Part shown: positions 44,962 to 55,869 of the stretch, in pieces
How the letters are laid out: the number at the start of each line of letters is the position of its first letter
Position numbering within the stretch: position 1 is the first letter of the stretch
NCBI GenBank assembly: GCA_963965975.1
Contig: OZ014411.1
Coordinates: 4,077,001 to 4,141,000, forward strand
Direction: 5' to 3'
Origin: Xestospongia bergquistia
Taxonomy: Eukaryota; Porifera; Demospongiae; Haplosclerida; Petrosiidae
Length of the DNA stretch: 64,000 bases
Program-made: the position numbers and the translations under genes
Notes under the pieces: model-generated
The model's database searches: none
Told to the model about the DNA's origin: nothing
Seen by the model: only the letters and a program-made list of their open reading frames with translations

Positions 44962-47900
44962 ATGAGCTGGTGTCTTATCTATTATATAACATCAGTTATG
45001 TTGTGTATCTGCAGTAGATACGCTAGTGCTTCTGAGTATTATGTCTCTGCAGCTCCTAATGGTGCGCCTTGTCTTCCTACTTACCTATATTGTCACAACC
45101 TTTCCTATTATGCCAGTGATTATACGTCTTTCTTTATCAATGACACAATATTCTACTTTCTAGAGGGAACTCATACTCTACAAAGTACATTAAATATCAG
45201 TAATGTAAGTAATATAACACTACAAGGACTGGGTCATAAAGAGCATGGCTTCCATGAGACAGTTATGCAATATACCTCAGTAATAAGATGTAATGATAAC
45301 GACAGAGCTGGTATAGCATGTATTAGTAGTAGAGATGTTGTAATGAAGTCATTAACAATAGCTAACTGTGGGTTTGATATTTACATCTATGACATACAAA
45401 TTAATGTTAGCTTATTCATTATTGACATTAATAATGTCACATTGGAACAGTTATCAATTCAGAATGGTTCAGGTTATGGACTCTTTCTTGTCAATGCTTT
45501 TGAAGTGTTAATTGCTAATTCTTCATTTGCTAATAATGGAGCTGAGTCTTTAGTAGCCAACACACATATAGCCTATGATCACCAATTTAAAACAATGCCT
45601 AGAGTTAATATTGTGGAATCGAATTTTACACTAGGCTTAGGAGGTGGTATGGTTTTCTTCTATAGTAATGATAATGAAGCTAAGATGATTGTTGAAAACA
45701 GTACATTTTCACACAATATTGCTCAGTATCAAGGAGGAGGAGTGTACATTACTTTGTTAGGAGTTGGAAGTATTGAGTTTAATCACTGCACTATATACAA
45801 CAATACTGTTCAACAATTTGATGGAGGAGGAGTGTACATTGGTTCGCATAAGAATGGCATTATTGTGTTTTATAACTGCATTATATACAAAAACACTGCT
45901 CAACAATTTGATGGAGGAGGAGTGCATATTAGTTCTTATGGGAATAGTATCATTGAGTTTCATAACAGCACTATATATAACAATACTGCTAAACGAAATG
46001 GAGGAGGAATTGCTTTATCAGGAGGTGGTAGTATTAAGTTTCATAAATGCACTTTATGCAACAATAATGCTCAGCAAAATGGGGGAGGAGTTACTTTATC
46101 AATATCAGGAGGTGGTAGTATTGAGTTTCATAATTGTATTATATACAAAAATAATGCTCAGCAATATGGAGGTGGATTGAACATTATATCATTTGATCAT
46201 GAAATTGACATTATTGAGTTTTATAACTGCAATATATGCAACAATACTGTTCTGAATTTTGGAAGAGGAGGAGGAGTGTACATTCATTTGTATAAAGGAA
46301 GTGGAGGTGACAGTATTAAATTTGGAAACTGCTCTATTTACAATAATACAGCTCAGCACTATGGTGGAGGAGGAGGAGTGGTTATTCATTCAGCAGGAGG
46401 TGGTAATATTGAATTTCATAAAAGTAGTATATACAATAATGTTGCTCAGAATGTTGGAGGTGGAGTGAACATTGATTTGTACAAAGGAGGTGGTAGTATC
46501 AAGTTTGGTAACTGCACTATATTTAACAATACTGCTCAGTCTGATGGAGGAGGAGTGTACATTGATTTGTACGAAGGAGATGGTAGTATTGAACTTCATG
46601 AATGCACTATATACAATAATATTGCTCAGTCTGATGGAGGAGGAGTGTACATTGATTTGTATAAAGAAGATGGTAATATTGAGTTTTGTAACTGCACTAT
46701 ACACGACAATGCTGCATTTCTTGGATCAGGCCTGTTTCTCCGTTCTCTTCATATTACTTCAAAAGCTACCTTTAATTTTAGAAATATTTTATTTCATTTC
46801 AATAAAGCAAGCAACAAGCTGGCTATATATCGAAAAGTATATCAATCTGCTGTTGTATTATTCAACATTGTTAATGTTATATTTGACCAAATTGAGATCA
46901 GTAATCATAACACAACAGGTTTAGTGGGTGTCAATAGCCAAATTAAATTTGATGGACACAACACATTTGTAAACAATACTGGTATTGATGGTGGAGGCAT
47001 TGCTTTGTATGAGTCTTCTCAATTATTACTAAAGGATGATATAAACAAGACACTGAACATTTCATTTATCAATAATCATGCCAGTGAGTCAGGTGGTGGA
47101 ATTTTTGCATCACAAGTAATTGATGTAGACAAGAGTACTGATTGTTCCTTTGAAGTTATTCATCATCATTCTTACCATAATTCTAATGCTGTGTTATATT
47201 TTATCAACAATACAGCTGACATATCAGGTGATGTCCTATATGGAGGTAATGTTGACAATTGTTTTAAAGAGGATGAGTTTAAAAGCCTTTTTCTTTACCT
47301 TCAACAGACAGGTCTATCAGTAGTCTCATCAGATCCTATCCAAGTGTGTTTTTGTGAATTAAACAAGCAAAATTGTTCTATTACAAACATCAGTATAATT
47401 GCAATACCTGGGATTGATATCAGTATATCAGTAGCAGCTGTTGGTTTCATGGATGGCTTAACAGAGGGTGTGCTGAAATTAACATCATCTGATAATTCAT
47501 CTATTGTGCTAACTAGACTTAATGCAATCTGCACAAATATTACCTTTAGAACTAACCTTTCATTAAATGCAGAACAGGTATATGCAGAACTTAAAAATTC
47601 GAAGAGTGAACCTTCATTAACAAAAGTCATTGAAGTTACAATTGAATCCTGCCCAATTGGGTTTCAATTGGCAAAGGACAGTTGTGTTTGCAGTCATGAA
47701 TTAAATTTATCTTCAATAATTTGTGATATTAATACTCAAACTATAACTAGGGATGGTGATATGTGGATTGGCTATATAAATGACTCAGACTGTCTTATTG
47801 TTTACCAAAACTGTCCCTTTGATTATTGCAATGATGGAACAATTCAATTTAAAGTCACATCTCCTGATACACAGTGTCTTCACAAAAGGTCTGGACTACT

Positions 47901-49143
47901 TTGTGGACAATGTATAAAAGGACTCAGTCTCATGTTAGGTTCCAATCAATGTGGACAATGTACTAATTACTACATAGCCCTTATCATTCCATTTGCTGTG
48001 GCTGGTGTAGCACTGGTAGCTTTTGTTATTACTTTAAACCTAACTGTATCAGTGGGTACAATCAATGGACTTATATTCTATGCTAATGTTGTCAAAATAT
48101 ATGAACCCATCTTCTTTCCTGATGGTCCTATTCCATTTCTTAGTCAGTTTATTTCCTGGCTTAATCTAGATCTGGGCATTGAGGCTTGTTTTTTTGATGG
48201 TATGGATTCTTGTGGTAAGGCATGGCTTCAGTTTATCTTTCCAGCCTACATTTGGTTTATTTTAATACTTATCATAATATTGTCACGATATTCTAGCAAA
48301 ATTGTTCAACTTATAGGAAGACAAGCAATTCCAGTTCTAGCAACTGTAATTCTTCTCTCTTATACTAAACTGATGCGCACCGTTTTCCAGAACCTCTATT
48401 TAACCAATATTCAGTGTAATGGTAACACATTGCAGAGATGGACCATTGATGCTAACGTCCATTATGTGAGAGGTTGTCATCTATCATTGTTTTTGTTCTC
48501 ACTAGCTGTACTTATTTTTTTAACTTTTCCCTATACCTTCTACCTTCTCACTATACCATTGTTTGAAGGACCTTTATCAAAATACATGTGTTGCTGCCAA
48601 AAGTTATCAACTTATATGAAGCCTTTCTTTGATGCATATGGAGGTCCATATAAGGACAAGTGTCGTTTTTGGACTGGATTTTTACTACTAGTACGTGTTG
48701 TTTTAGCATTGGTTGTGTCTCTAGATATTGAGGCTACAGTACAGTTGGATGTGTTAACATCTCTTTTAATTGTCATTATCTTCATGTATCTCCTTTTAAA
48801 TGGAATATATAAACATTTTCCTTTGGTCTGTCTTGAAGAATTCTTCATTCTCAACCTAATATTAATGGCTCTACAAACCTCTGAAAGAAACAAACAACAA
48901 GTATCGAATATTATTTTAGTATCAATAGCATTTGTAATATTCTGTTGTATTATACTCTATCATGTCTGGGATCATCTGTTAAAGTCTTATTCACAAAAAC
49001 CAATTAAAAAAGTCAAGGAGATATTTAAGAAGCCGCCAACTTCTCATTCTAATGATAATGAACTTCCTTCAACATCAATGTTGTCAAAGGAAATGAGACG
49101 AGAATCCTTATTGTTTGATGATTATCTTCATAAAGATGACTAG
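44962..49143 (+). CDS. Large beta-helix receptor-like protein with Cys-rich module and multi-pass membrane domain (intact)
   Basis: Single-exon gene, 1393 aa. Residues 1-22 are a signal peptide (MSWCLIYYITSVMLCICS). The N-terminal domain (23-245) is Asn/Ser-rich. Residues ~246-592 hold 12 repeats of 27-34 aa with the pattern GGGVYI..GGSIEF.NCTIYNNTAQ, a right-handed parallel beta-helix resembling the PMP/pectin-lyase-like fold, with many N-glycosylation sequons. A second beta-rich part follows (to ~890), then a Cys-rich module (~896-990; CPIGF, C-x-C, WIGY, NCPFDYC, RSGLLCGQC, CGQC). After it come about 7-9 membrane segments and a cytosolic Lys/Ser-rich tail (ends YLHKDD). It is probably a cell-surface protein; its ligand is unknown. 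The ATG at 44962 is chosen because it is shared with the paralogue at 49821 and opens the signal peptide. AATAAA at 49310 is a likely poly(A) signal. Confidence 0.85.
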   Translation: MSWCLIYYITSVMLCICSRYASASEYYVSAAPNGAPCLPTYLYCHNLSYYASDYTSFFINDTIFYFLEGTHTLQSTLNISNVSNITLQGLGHKEHGFHETVMQYTSVIRCNDNDRAGIACISSRDVVMKSLTIANCGFDIYIYDIQINVSLFIIDINNVTLEQLSIQNGSGYGLFLVNAFEVLIANSSFANNGAESLVANTHIAYDHQFKTMPRVNIVESNFTLGLGGGMVFFYSNDNEAKMIVENSTFSHNIAQYQGGGVYITLLGVGSIEFNHCTIYNNTVQQFDGGGVYIGSHKNGIIVFYNCIIYKNTAQQFDGGGVHISSYGNSIIEFHNSTIYNNTAKRNGGGIALSGGGSIKFHKCTLCNNNAQQNGGGVTLSISGGGSIEFHNCIIYKNNAQQYGGGLNIISFDHEIDIIEFYNCNICNNTVLNFGRGGGVYIHLYKGSGGDSIKFGNCSIYNNTAQHYGGGGGVVIHSAGGGNIEFHKSSIYNNVAQNVGGGVNIDLYKGGGSIKFGNCTIFNNTAQSDGGGVYIDLYEGDGSIELHECTIYNNIAQSDGGGVYIDLYKEDGNIEFCNCTIHDNAAFLGSGLFLRSLHITSKATFNFRNILFHFNKASNKLAIYRKVYQSAVVLFNIVNVIFDQIEISNHNTTGLVGVNSQIKFDGHNTFVNNTGIDGGGIALYESSQLLLKDDINKTLNISFINNHASESGGGIFASQVIDVDKSTDCSFEVIHHHSYHNSNAVLYFINNTADISGDVLYGGNVDNCFKEDEFKSLFLYLQQTGLSVVSSDPIQVCFCELNKQNCSITNISIIAIPGIDISISVAAVGFMDGLTEGVLKLTSSDNSSIVLTRLNAICTNITFRTNLSLNAEQVYAELKNSKSEPSLTKVIEVTIESCPIGFQLAKDSCVCSHELNLSSIICDINTQTITRDGDMWIGYINDSDCLIVYQNCPFDYCNDGTIQFKVTSPDTQCLHKRSGLLCGQCIKGLSLMLGSNQCGQCTNYYIALIIPFAVAGVALVAFVITLNLTVSVGTINGLIFYANVVKIYEPIFFPDGPIPFLSQFISWLNLDLGIEACFFDGMDSCGKAWLQFIFPAYIWFILILIIILSRYSSKIVQLIGRQAIPVLATVILLSYTKLMRTVFQNLYLTNIQCNGNTLQRWTIDANVHYVRGCHLSLFLFSLAVLIFLTFPYTFYLLTIPLFEGPLSKYMCCCQKLSTYMKPFFDAYGGPYKDKCRFWTGFLLLVRVVLALVVSLDIEATVQLDVLTSLLIVIIFMYLLLNGIYKHFPLVCLEEFFILNLILMALQTSERNKQQVSNIILVSIAFVIFCCIILYHVWDHLLKSYSQKPIKKVKEIFKKPPTSHSNDNELPSTSMLSKEMRRESLLFDDYLHKDD

Positions 49144-49820
49144 TGTAGCAGATTCTGACAAACTCTTGTGATTACTTGTCATTCATATTTGTTATGTCTT
49201 ATAGGTAATAGTTATGTAGTAAGAGTAATAAGAAAATTGTACTTTCCTATTTTATTCAAGTTCTACAATGTCATTGTTGTGCTAATGAAAATGTAACCTT
49301 TTCTACTATAATAAACAGTTAATGTTTATGTAGTGATGACAGATCACTTGACAATTACAGGTCACCTCTTACCTTATGACTACTTATCACAACAGACATA
49401 TGACACAAAACAAGCTTTTAAGGTGATCACAATCAATAACATGGTACATGAACATAATATGATTAGACAACTATATGTCTTTGATTAATAACTTTAATTT
49501 TTCATTGGTTTTAAAATGTAATTATATCGTGTTGTCAATCTAGATGAAAATTTTGTATCGACCCTTTAGTGGAAGACTAAGATATTGTTCTAATATTTCG
49601 AGCAAGCGGAAGTTTATTTTTGAGTTGCCGGACGACAGAACGATAATATACTTTAGTATATAATATGACGTCTTTGGATAATTTTTAGTAAGCGATCTAT
49701 TTTACTGACTAGATCTTTTCGTAAAGATCTTAAGAAGTACCGATATATCTTAGAAGGTAAAACACCCATAATATTTGATTCATCTCTTCAGTCTATGGTA
49801 CTGTTGAACACACAATCATC
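49144..49820 (+). other. Spacer between the two tandem receptor genes
   Basis: Contains the 3' flank block shared with 43860-44220 and 54060-54400, then the leader shared with 44850-44961. ATCTTAGAAGGTAAA followed by TCTTCAG could be a very short (35-nt) leader intron, but the equivalent in the first gene would be only 29 nt, so I do not call it. Confidence 0.5.
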
Positions 49821-52800
49821 ATGAGCTGGTGTCTTATCTATTATATAACATCAGTTATGTTGTATATCTGCAGTAGATACGCTAGTGTTTCTGAGTATTA
49901 TGTCTCTGCAGCTCCTAATGGTGTGCCTTGTCTTCCTACTTACCTATATTGTCACAACCTTTCCTATTATGCCAGTGATTATACGTCTTTCTTTATCAAT
50001 GACGCAATATTCTACTTTCTAGAGGGAACTCATACTCTACAAGGTACATTAAATATCAGTAATGTAAGCAATATAACACTACAAGGACTGGGTCATAAAG
50101 AGCAAGGCTTCCATGAGACAATTATGCAATCTACCTCGGTAATAAGGTGTAGTGATAACGACAGAGCTGGTATAGTGTTTATTGGTAATAGAGATATTGT
50201 ACTGAAGTCATTAACAATAGCTAACTGTGGGTTTGATATTTATATCTCTATCTGGAATTTGTATCATGTTAGTGTTAGCTTATTCATTATTGACGTCAAC
50301 AATGTCACATTGGAATGGTTATCAGTTCAGAATGGGTCAGGTTATGGACTGTTTCTTGTCAATACTTTTGAAGTGTTAATTGCTAACTCTTCATTTGCTA
50401 ACAATGGAGCTGAGACATTAGGCAGTGTATATATAGTCTATGATGACCAGCTTAAGAGTCCGACTAGAGTTAAAATTGTGAAATCGAATTTTACGCTAAG
50501 CTCAGGATATCATATGGTTTTGCTCTATGATAACGATAACAAAGCTAAAGTAATTGTTCAAAACTGTAAGTTTTCACACAGTATTGGTTGGCATGGAGGA
50601 GGAGTACACATTACATTAGGAGGTGCTACTATTAAGTTTAATAGCTCCAATGTATACAACAATGTTGTTTTGTATGGTGGAAGAGGAGTGTCCATTGAAT
50701 CATATGGGAAAGGTAGTGTTGAGTTTTATAATTGCACTATATACAACAATATTGCTCTACGAAATGGAGGTGGAGGAGTGTACATTGGTTCTTTTGGGAA
50801 TAGTATCATTCAATTTTGTAACTGCACTATATATAATAATATTGCTTACCAAAATGGAGGAGGAATGGATGTTAGTTTATTAGGAGATGGTAGTATTGAG
50901 TTTCATGATTGCACTATATACAAAAATACTGCTTCGCAGTATAGAGGAGGAGGAATGGTCATTGATTTGTATGACGGAGGTGGTAGTATAGAGTTTAATA
51001 ACTGCACTATATACAACAATACTGCTCAGGTATATGGAGGAGGAATGCACATTAGATCATTTGGGGATGTTAGCATTGAATTTCGTAACTGCATTATACA
51101 CAACAATACTGTTTTTTATTTTGGAAGAGGAGGAGGAGTTTACATTGATTTAGAAAGTATTTATGGATATGAAGCAGGAAGTAGTAGTATTAAGTTTCAT
51201 AACTGTTCGATATACAACAATGCTGCTCAGCAATATGGAGGAGGAGGAGGAGTGGACATTCGCTCATCAAGAGGTGGTAGTATTGAGTTTTGGAACTGCA
51301 CTATATTTAACAATACTGCTCAGTCTGATGGAGGTGGAGTGAACATTGATTTGTACAAAGGAGGTGGTAGTATCAAGTTTGGTAACTGCACTATATTTAA
51401 CAATACTGCTCAGTCTGATGGAGGAGGAGTGTACATTGATTTGTACGAAGGAGATGGTAATATTGAACTTCATGAATGCACTATATACAATAATATTGCT
51501 CAGTCTGATGGAGGAGGAGTGTACATTGATTTGTATAAAGAAGGTGGTAATATTGAGTTTTGTAACTGCACTATACACGACAATGCTGCATTTCTTGGAT
51601 CAGGCCTGTTTCTCCGTTCTCTTCATATTACTTCAAAAGCTACCTTTAATTTTAGAAATATTTTATTTTATTTCAATAAAGCAAGCAACAAGCTGGCTAT
51701 ATATCGAAAAGTATATCAATCTGCTGTTGTATTATTCAACATTGTTAATGTTATATTTGACCAAATTGAGATCAGTAATCATAACACAACAGGTTTAGTG
51801 GGTGTCAATAGCCAAATTAAATTTGATGGACACAACACATTTGTAAACAATACTGGTATTGATGGTGGAGGCATTGCTTTGTATGAGTCTTCTCAATTAT
51901 TACTAAAGGATGATATAAACAAGACACTGAACATTTCATTTATCAATAATCATGCCAGTGAGTCAGGTGGTGGAATTTTTGCATCACAAGTAATTGATGT
52001 AGACAAGAGTACTGATTGTTCCTTTGAAGTTATTCATCATCATTCTTACCATAATTCTAATGCTGTGTTATATTTTATCAACAATACAGCTGACATATCA
52101 GGTGATGTCCTATATGGAGGTAATGTTGACAATTGTTTTAAAGAGGATGAGTTTAAAAGCCTTTTTCTTTACCTTCAACAGACAGGTCTATCAGTAGTCT
52201 CATCAGATCCTATCCAAGTGTGTTTTTGTGAATTAAACAAGCAAAATTGTTCTATTACAAACATCAGTATAATTGCAATACCTGGGATTGATATTAGTAT
52301 ATCAGTAGCAGCTGTTGGTTTCATGGATGGCTTAACAGAGGGTGTGCTGAAATTAACATCATCTGATAATTCATCTATTGTGCTAACTAGACTTAATGCA
52401 ATCTGCACAAATATTACCTTTAGAACTAACCTTTCATTAAATTCAGAAAAGGTATATGCAGAACTTAAAAATTCGAAGAGTGAACCTTCATTAACAAAAG
52501 TCATTGAAGTTACAATTGAATCCTGCCCAATTGGGTTTCAATTGGCAAAGGACAGTTGTGTTTGCAGTCATGAATTAAATTTATCTTCAATAACTTGTGA
52601 TATTAACACTCAAACTATAACTAGGGATGGTGATATGTGGATTGGCTATATAAATGACTCAGACTGCATTATTGTTTACCAAAACTGTCCCTTTGATTTT
52701 TGCAATGATGGAACAATTCAATTTAAAGTCACATCTCCTGATACACAGTGTCTTCACAAAAGGTCTGGACTACTTTGTGGACAATGTATAAAAGGACTCA

Positions 52801-54053
52801 GTCTCATGTTAGGTTCCAATCAATGTGGACAATGTTCTAATTACTACATAGCTCTTATTATTCCATTTGCTGTGGCTGGTGTAGCACTGGTAGCTTTTGT
52901 CATTGTTTTAAATTTAACTGTATCAGTGGGTACAATCAATGGATTTATGTTCTATGCTAATGTTGTCAAAATATATGAACCCATCTTCTTTCCTGATGGT
53001 CCTATTCCATTTCTTAGTCAGTTTATTTCCTGGCTTAATCTAGATCTGGGCATTGAGACTTGTTTTTTTGATGGTATGGATTCTTGTGGTAAGGCATGGC
53101 TTCAGTTTATCTTTCCAGCCTACATTTGGTTTATTTTAATATTTATCATAATATTGTCACGATACAATAGCAAAGTTGTTCGACTTATAGGAAGACAAGC
53201 AATTCCAGTTCTAGCAACTGTAATTCTTCTCTCTTATACTAAACTGATACGCATCATTTTCCAGAACCTCTATTTCACCAACATTTGGTGCAATGGTAAC
53301 ACATTGCAGAGGTGGACCATTGATGCTAACGTCCAATATGCGAGAGGTTGTCATCTATCATTGTTTTTGTTCTCACTAGCTGTACTTATTTTTTTAACTT
53401 TTCCCTATACCTTCTACCTTCTCACTATACCATTGTTTGAAGGACCTTTATCAAAATACATGTGTTGCTGCCAAAAGTTATCAACTTATATGAAGCCTTT
53501 CTTTGATGCATAATGCATGTCCATATAAGTACAAGTGTCGTTTTTGGACTGGATTTTTACTACTAGTACGTGTTGTTTTAGCATTGGTTGTGTCTCTAGA
53601 TATTGAGGCTACAGTACAGTTGGATGTGTTAACATCTCTTTTAATTGTCATTATCTTCATGTATCTCCTTTTAAATGGAATATATAAACATTTTCCTTTG
53701 GTCTGTCTTGAAGGATTTATCATTCTCAAACTTGTGTTTATGGTTCGTATGAGCCTGCAAACCTCTGAAAAATCCAAACGACAAGTATCAAGTATTGTTT
53801 TAGTATCAATATCATTTGTTTCTGTGGTATTATATTCTATCATGTTTTAGATCGTCTGATAAAGTCTCATTTGCAAAACCCAATCACAAAAGTCAAGAAA
53901 ATATTCAAGCCTCCACCATCTCCTCATTCTGATGATATTGAAATTCGTTCAATGCGTGCAGGGTCCCCTAGTGTTGAATGTAAACCTACTTCAACATCAG
54001 TTTTGTCAATGGATACAAGACGAGAACCACTACTGTATAAAATTGATAACTAA
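49821..54053 (+). pseudogene. Second beta-helix receptor-like gene, frame broken near the C-terminus
   Basis: Tandem paralogue of 44962-49143 with the same architecture: signal peptide, 12 beta-helix repeats, Cys-rich module, membrane domain. The first frame is open for 1230 codons (49821-53513) and ends just after Y-x-KPFFDA. One extra base at about 53510 (relative to the first gene) shifts the frame; a 4-base deletion at about 53825 returns it to the original frame, which then runs to the stop at 54051-54053. About 320 nt are thus out of frame. As given, the protein would lose its last membrane segments and tail. It could be a young pseudogene, a truncated but expressed protein or sequence error. 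From repeat 9 (51334) to about 53715 it is almost identical to the first gene; repeats 1-8 differ strongly. Confidence 0.8.
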
Positions 54054-54997
54054 TGCAGCTGATTCTAACAAGTCTTTGTTGTTTACATGTTAGCTTGTTT
54101 GTCATGTCTTATATGTAATAATAATAATAAGAAAAAAAATTGTAGTGCTTTAAATATTTTAATCAATTCAGTACCGCAACGCCTTTTTGTTTATATTATT
54201 GGTTAATTAAAAATTATCTTTTCTTTTATCACAAACAGTTAATGTTTATAATTATACATCCAGTAATAACAGGTCACTTGATAATTATAAAATCACATCT
54301 AAACCTATTTACCTCATGACTACTTATTGCAACACACAAATGACACTAGACAAACTTAATAGATGATAACAATCAATTATTTTTATGATTATTATCAAGT
54401 GTATTATTTAATGAACTCAATTTCATAACATTTTGTAGTTGCAGTAATTAATTACATTAGAATCTATAGCAAAAAATTAGACTAGAGTTTTCTAAAAACT
54501 TGTTTGCTTTAGCCACTACTCATTTTAATTTTCCATTCCATATTTTAATATTCTATTCCATATATTTTTATCTCTTATCAACTTTGTGTGATTGTATTCT
54601 TCAATGTTTTTGACTCCATAAAGACCTAACTGTTTTTATGTGGGCACCTATATATGGCTAAATAGCCAGTTTCGAAAATTTAACAGCCATGCAGTGAAAG
54701 GTGGGACATCAGGTGGACCAATGGTGCATGACAAAGTTACAGAGAAGTTTGATAAAATGCCTACATTACTGTATAAGTTTTTATGCAGCATATATACTTG
54801 ACTCAATGTTGCATATACACTATGTCAGTGCCTTTGATACATCCACCCATCTTACTATGTATATATATATACAACAGCAAACTAAGAGCTATTAATACAA
54901 CAACAATATTTACAAAATAGGTCTAAAAGCAATATACTCAACCTATAACTACAGTTTTGTTCAAAATAATACATACAAATGGACTTGTATGTACAGT
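54054..54997. other. 3' flank of the receptor array
   Basis: 54060-54400 is a diverged copy of the flank after the first receptor gene. The rest is AT-rich. The 64-codon frame at 54701-54895 has no similarity I recognise. Confidence 0.5.
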
Positions 54998-55693
54998 TTA
55001 TGTACAGTAAACATAGAGGAATGGATGACCATCACTGTGTTCTTTGCTAAAGAAACGGATGTCACGCCCATCACAATCCTCATTTGTCGCCCAAATCAAC
55101 ACACCATAGTTAGGGTCTCCTGATTTCCAATTTTTAGCTGCTTCAGTGATATCAAACTCCACATAAGATCTACCAGGAATGGATGCAAATATAACAGTGT
55201 CCAACGTAGAAGCAGCAGCATCCACTTCATCCAGAGCCACATATTGTTTCCTCCATGCATGGCCATTGAGTCGGTTAATGCTGGTAGCTTCTGTCTCACT
55301 CCAATCTTTCTTGAGTTGGTGAACTTGAAGTGTTCGTGGAATATTAGGTGCTTGTTGAGGAGTTTGCCAACTAGCTTTGTTGGAATACCAATATTTCAAG
55401 TAAATTTTTGCCCATTTTATATTTTGGCATTCTGTTGTATTCGGTATGTCTTCAAATTTGATGAGAATTCGTTTTTTGGCAAATTGCGGGTGCTTTGCAA
55501 CAATCAAGAAATTATAGCCTCTTTTGTTTCCACTTCCTTCAATCCAAACATCTTGTGTGGCATTAAGACGAATGATAGGATAATCCTCCCAAACAGGACA
55601 AGTTGGACAAACTGGGCAACAAATCTGTGTTGTTGCAGTGCATATGGTCATACTTGCCACAATCACAAAGATGGAAAGAGCAGATGGGGCCAT
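54998..55693 (-). CDS. Secreted DNRLRE/CBM96-like domain protein
   Basis: Single-exon, 231 aa. A signal peptide (residues 1-22, MAPSALSIFVIVASMTICTA) is followed by a short Cys cluster (CCPVCPTCPV). The rest is one beta-rich domain with the layout of DNRLRE/CBM96 modules: a D-x-W start (TQDVWIEGSG), RILIKFEDIP, KWAKIYLKYWY, a QLKKDWSETEAT block, then GRSYVEFDITEAAKNW and YGVLIWATNE, ending in PFLYVYC. Bacterial relatives bind carbohydrate or cap secreted enzymes. In an animal, a secreted matrix or lectin-like role is possible but not shown. No introns. A TATA box lies about 60 nt upstream. Confidence 0.75.
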   Translation of the reverse strand: MAPSALSIFVIVASMTICTATTQICCPVCPTCPVWEDYPIIRLNATQDVWIEGSGNKRGYNFLIVAKHPQFAKKRILIKFEDIPNTTECQNIKWAKIYLKYWYSNKASWQTPQQAPNIPRTLQVHQLKKDWSETEATSINRLNGHAWRKQYVALDEVDAAASTLDTVIFASIPGRSYVEFDITEAAKNWKSGDPNYGVLIWATNEDCDGRDIRFFSKEHSDGHPFLYVYCT

Positions 55694-55750
55694 TTTTTAA
55701 AACTTGAAAGTCAGTAAATTTTCACACTGTAAAAGCGATTGATGCCAATC

Positions 55751-55759
55751 CTTTATATA
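55751..55759 (-). promoter_or_regulatory. TATA box of the DNRLRE gene
   Basis: TATATAAAG on the minus strand, about 60 nt before the ATG at 55693, at a distance that would give a ~30-nt leader. Confidence 0.45.
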
Positions 55760-55869
55760 ATAAAGTGGCATCATCCATTATAGCTTTTGATAATACTTTT
55801 TGAACTGCCACAGTATAAATTAAAATAATATAGAGGTCAGCGTTTTGTTTAGAAAAGCTAACATACAAA

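Noticed and set aside
45764..46924. Long alternative-frame frames inside the beta-helix repeats of the first receptor gene (and the same at 50623-51798, plus minus-strand ones)
   Set aside because: The repeat unit is a multiple of 3 and poor in stops in other frames, so shadows recur in each copy. They lack independent starts, and their identity between genes follows from the gene conversion.
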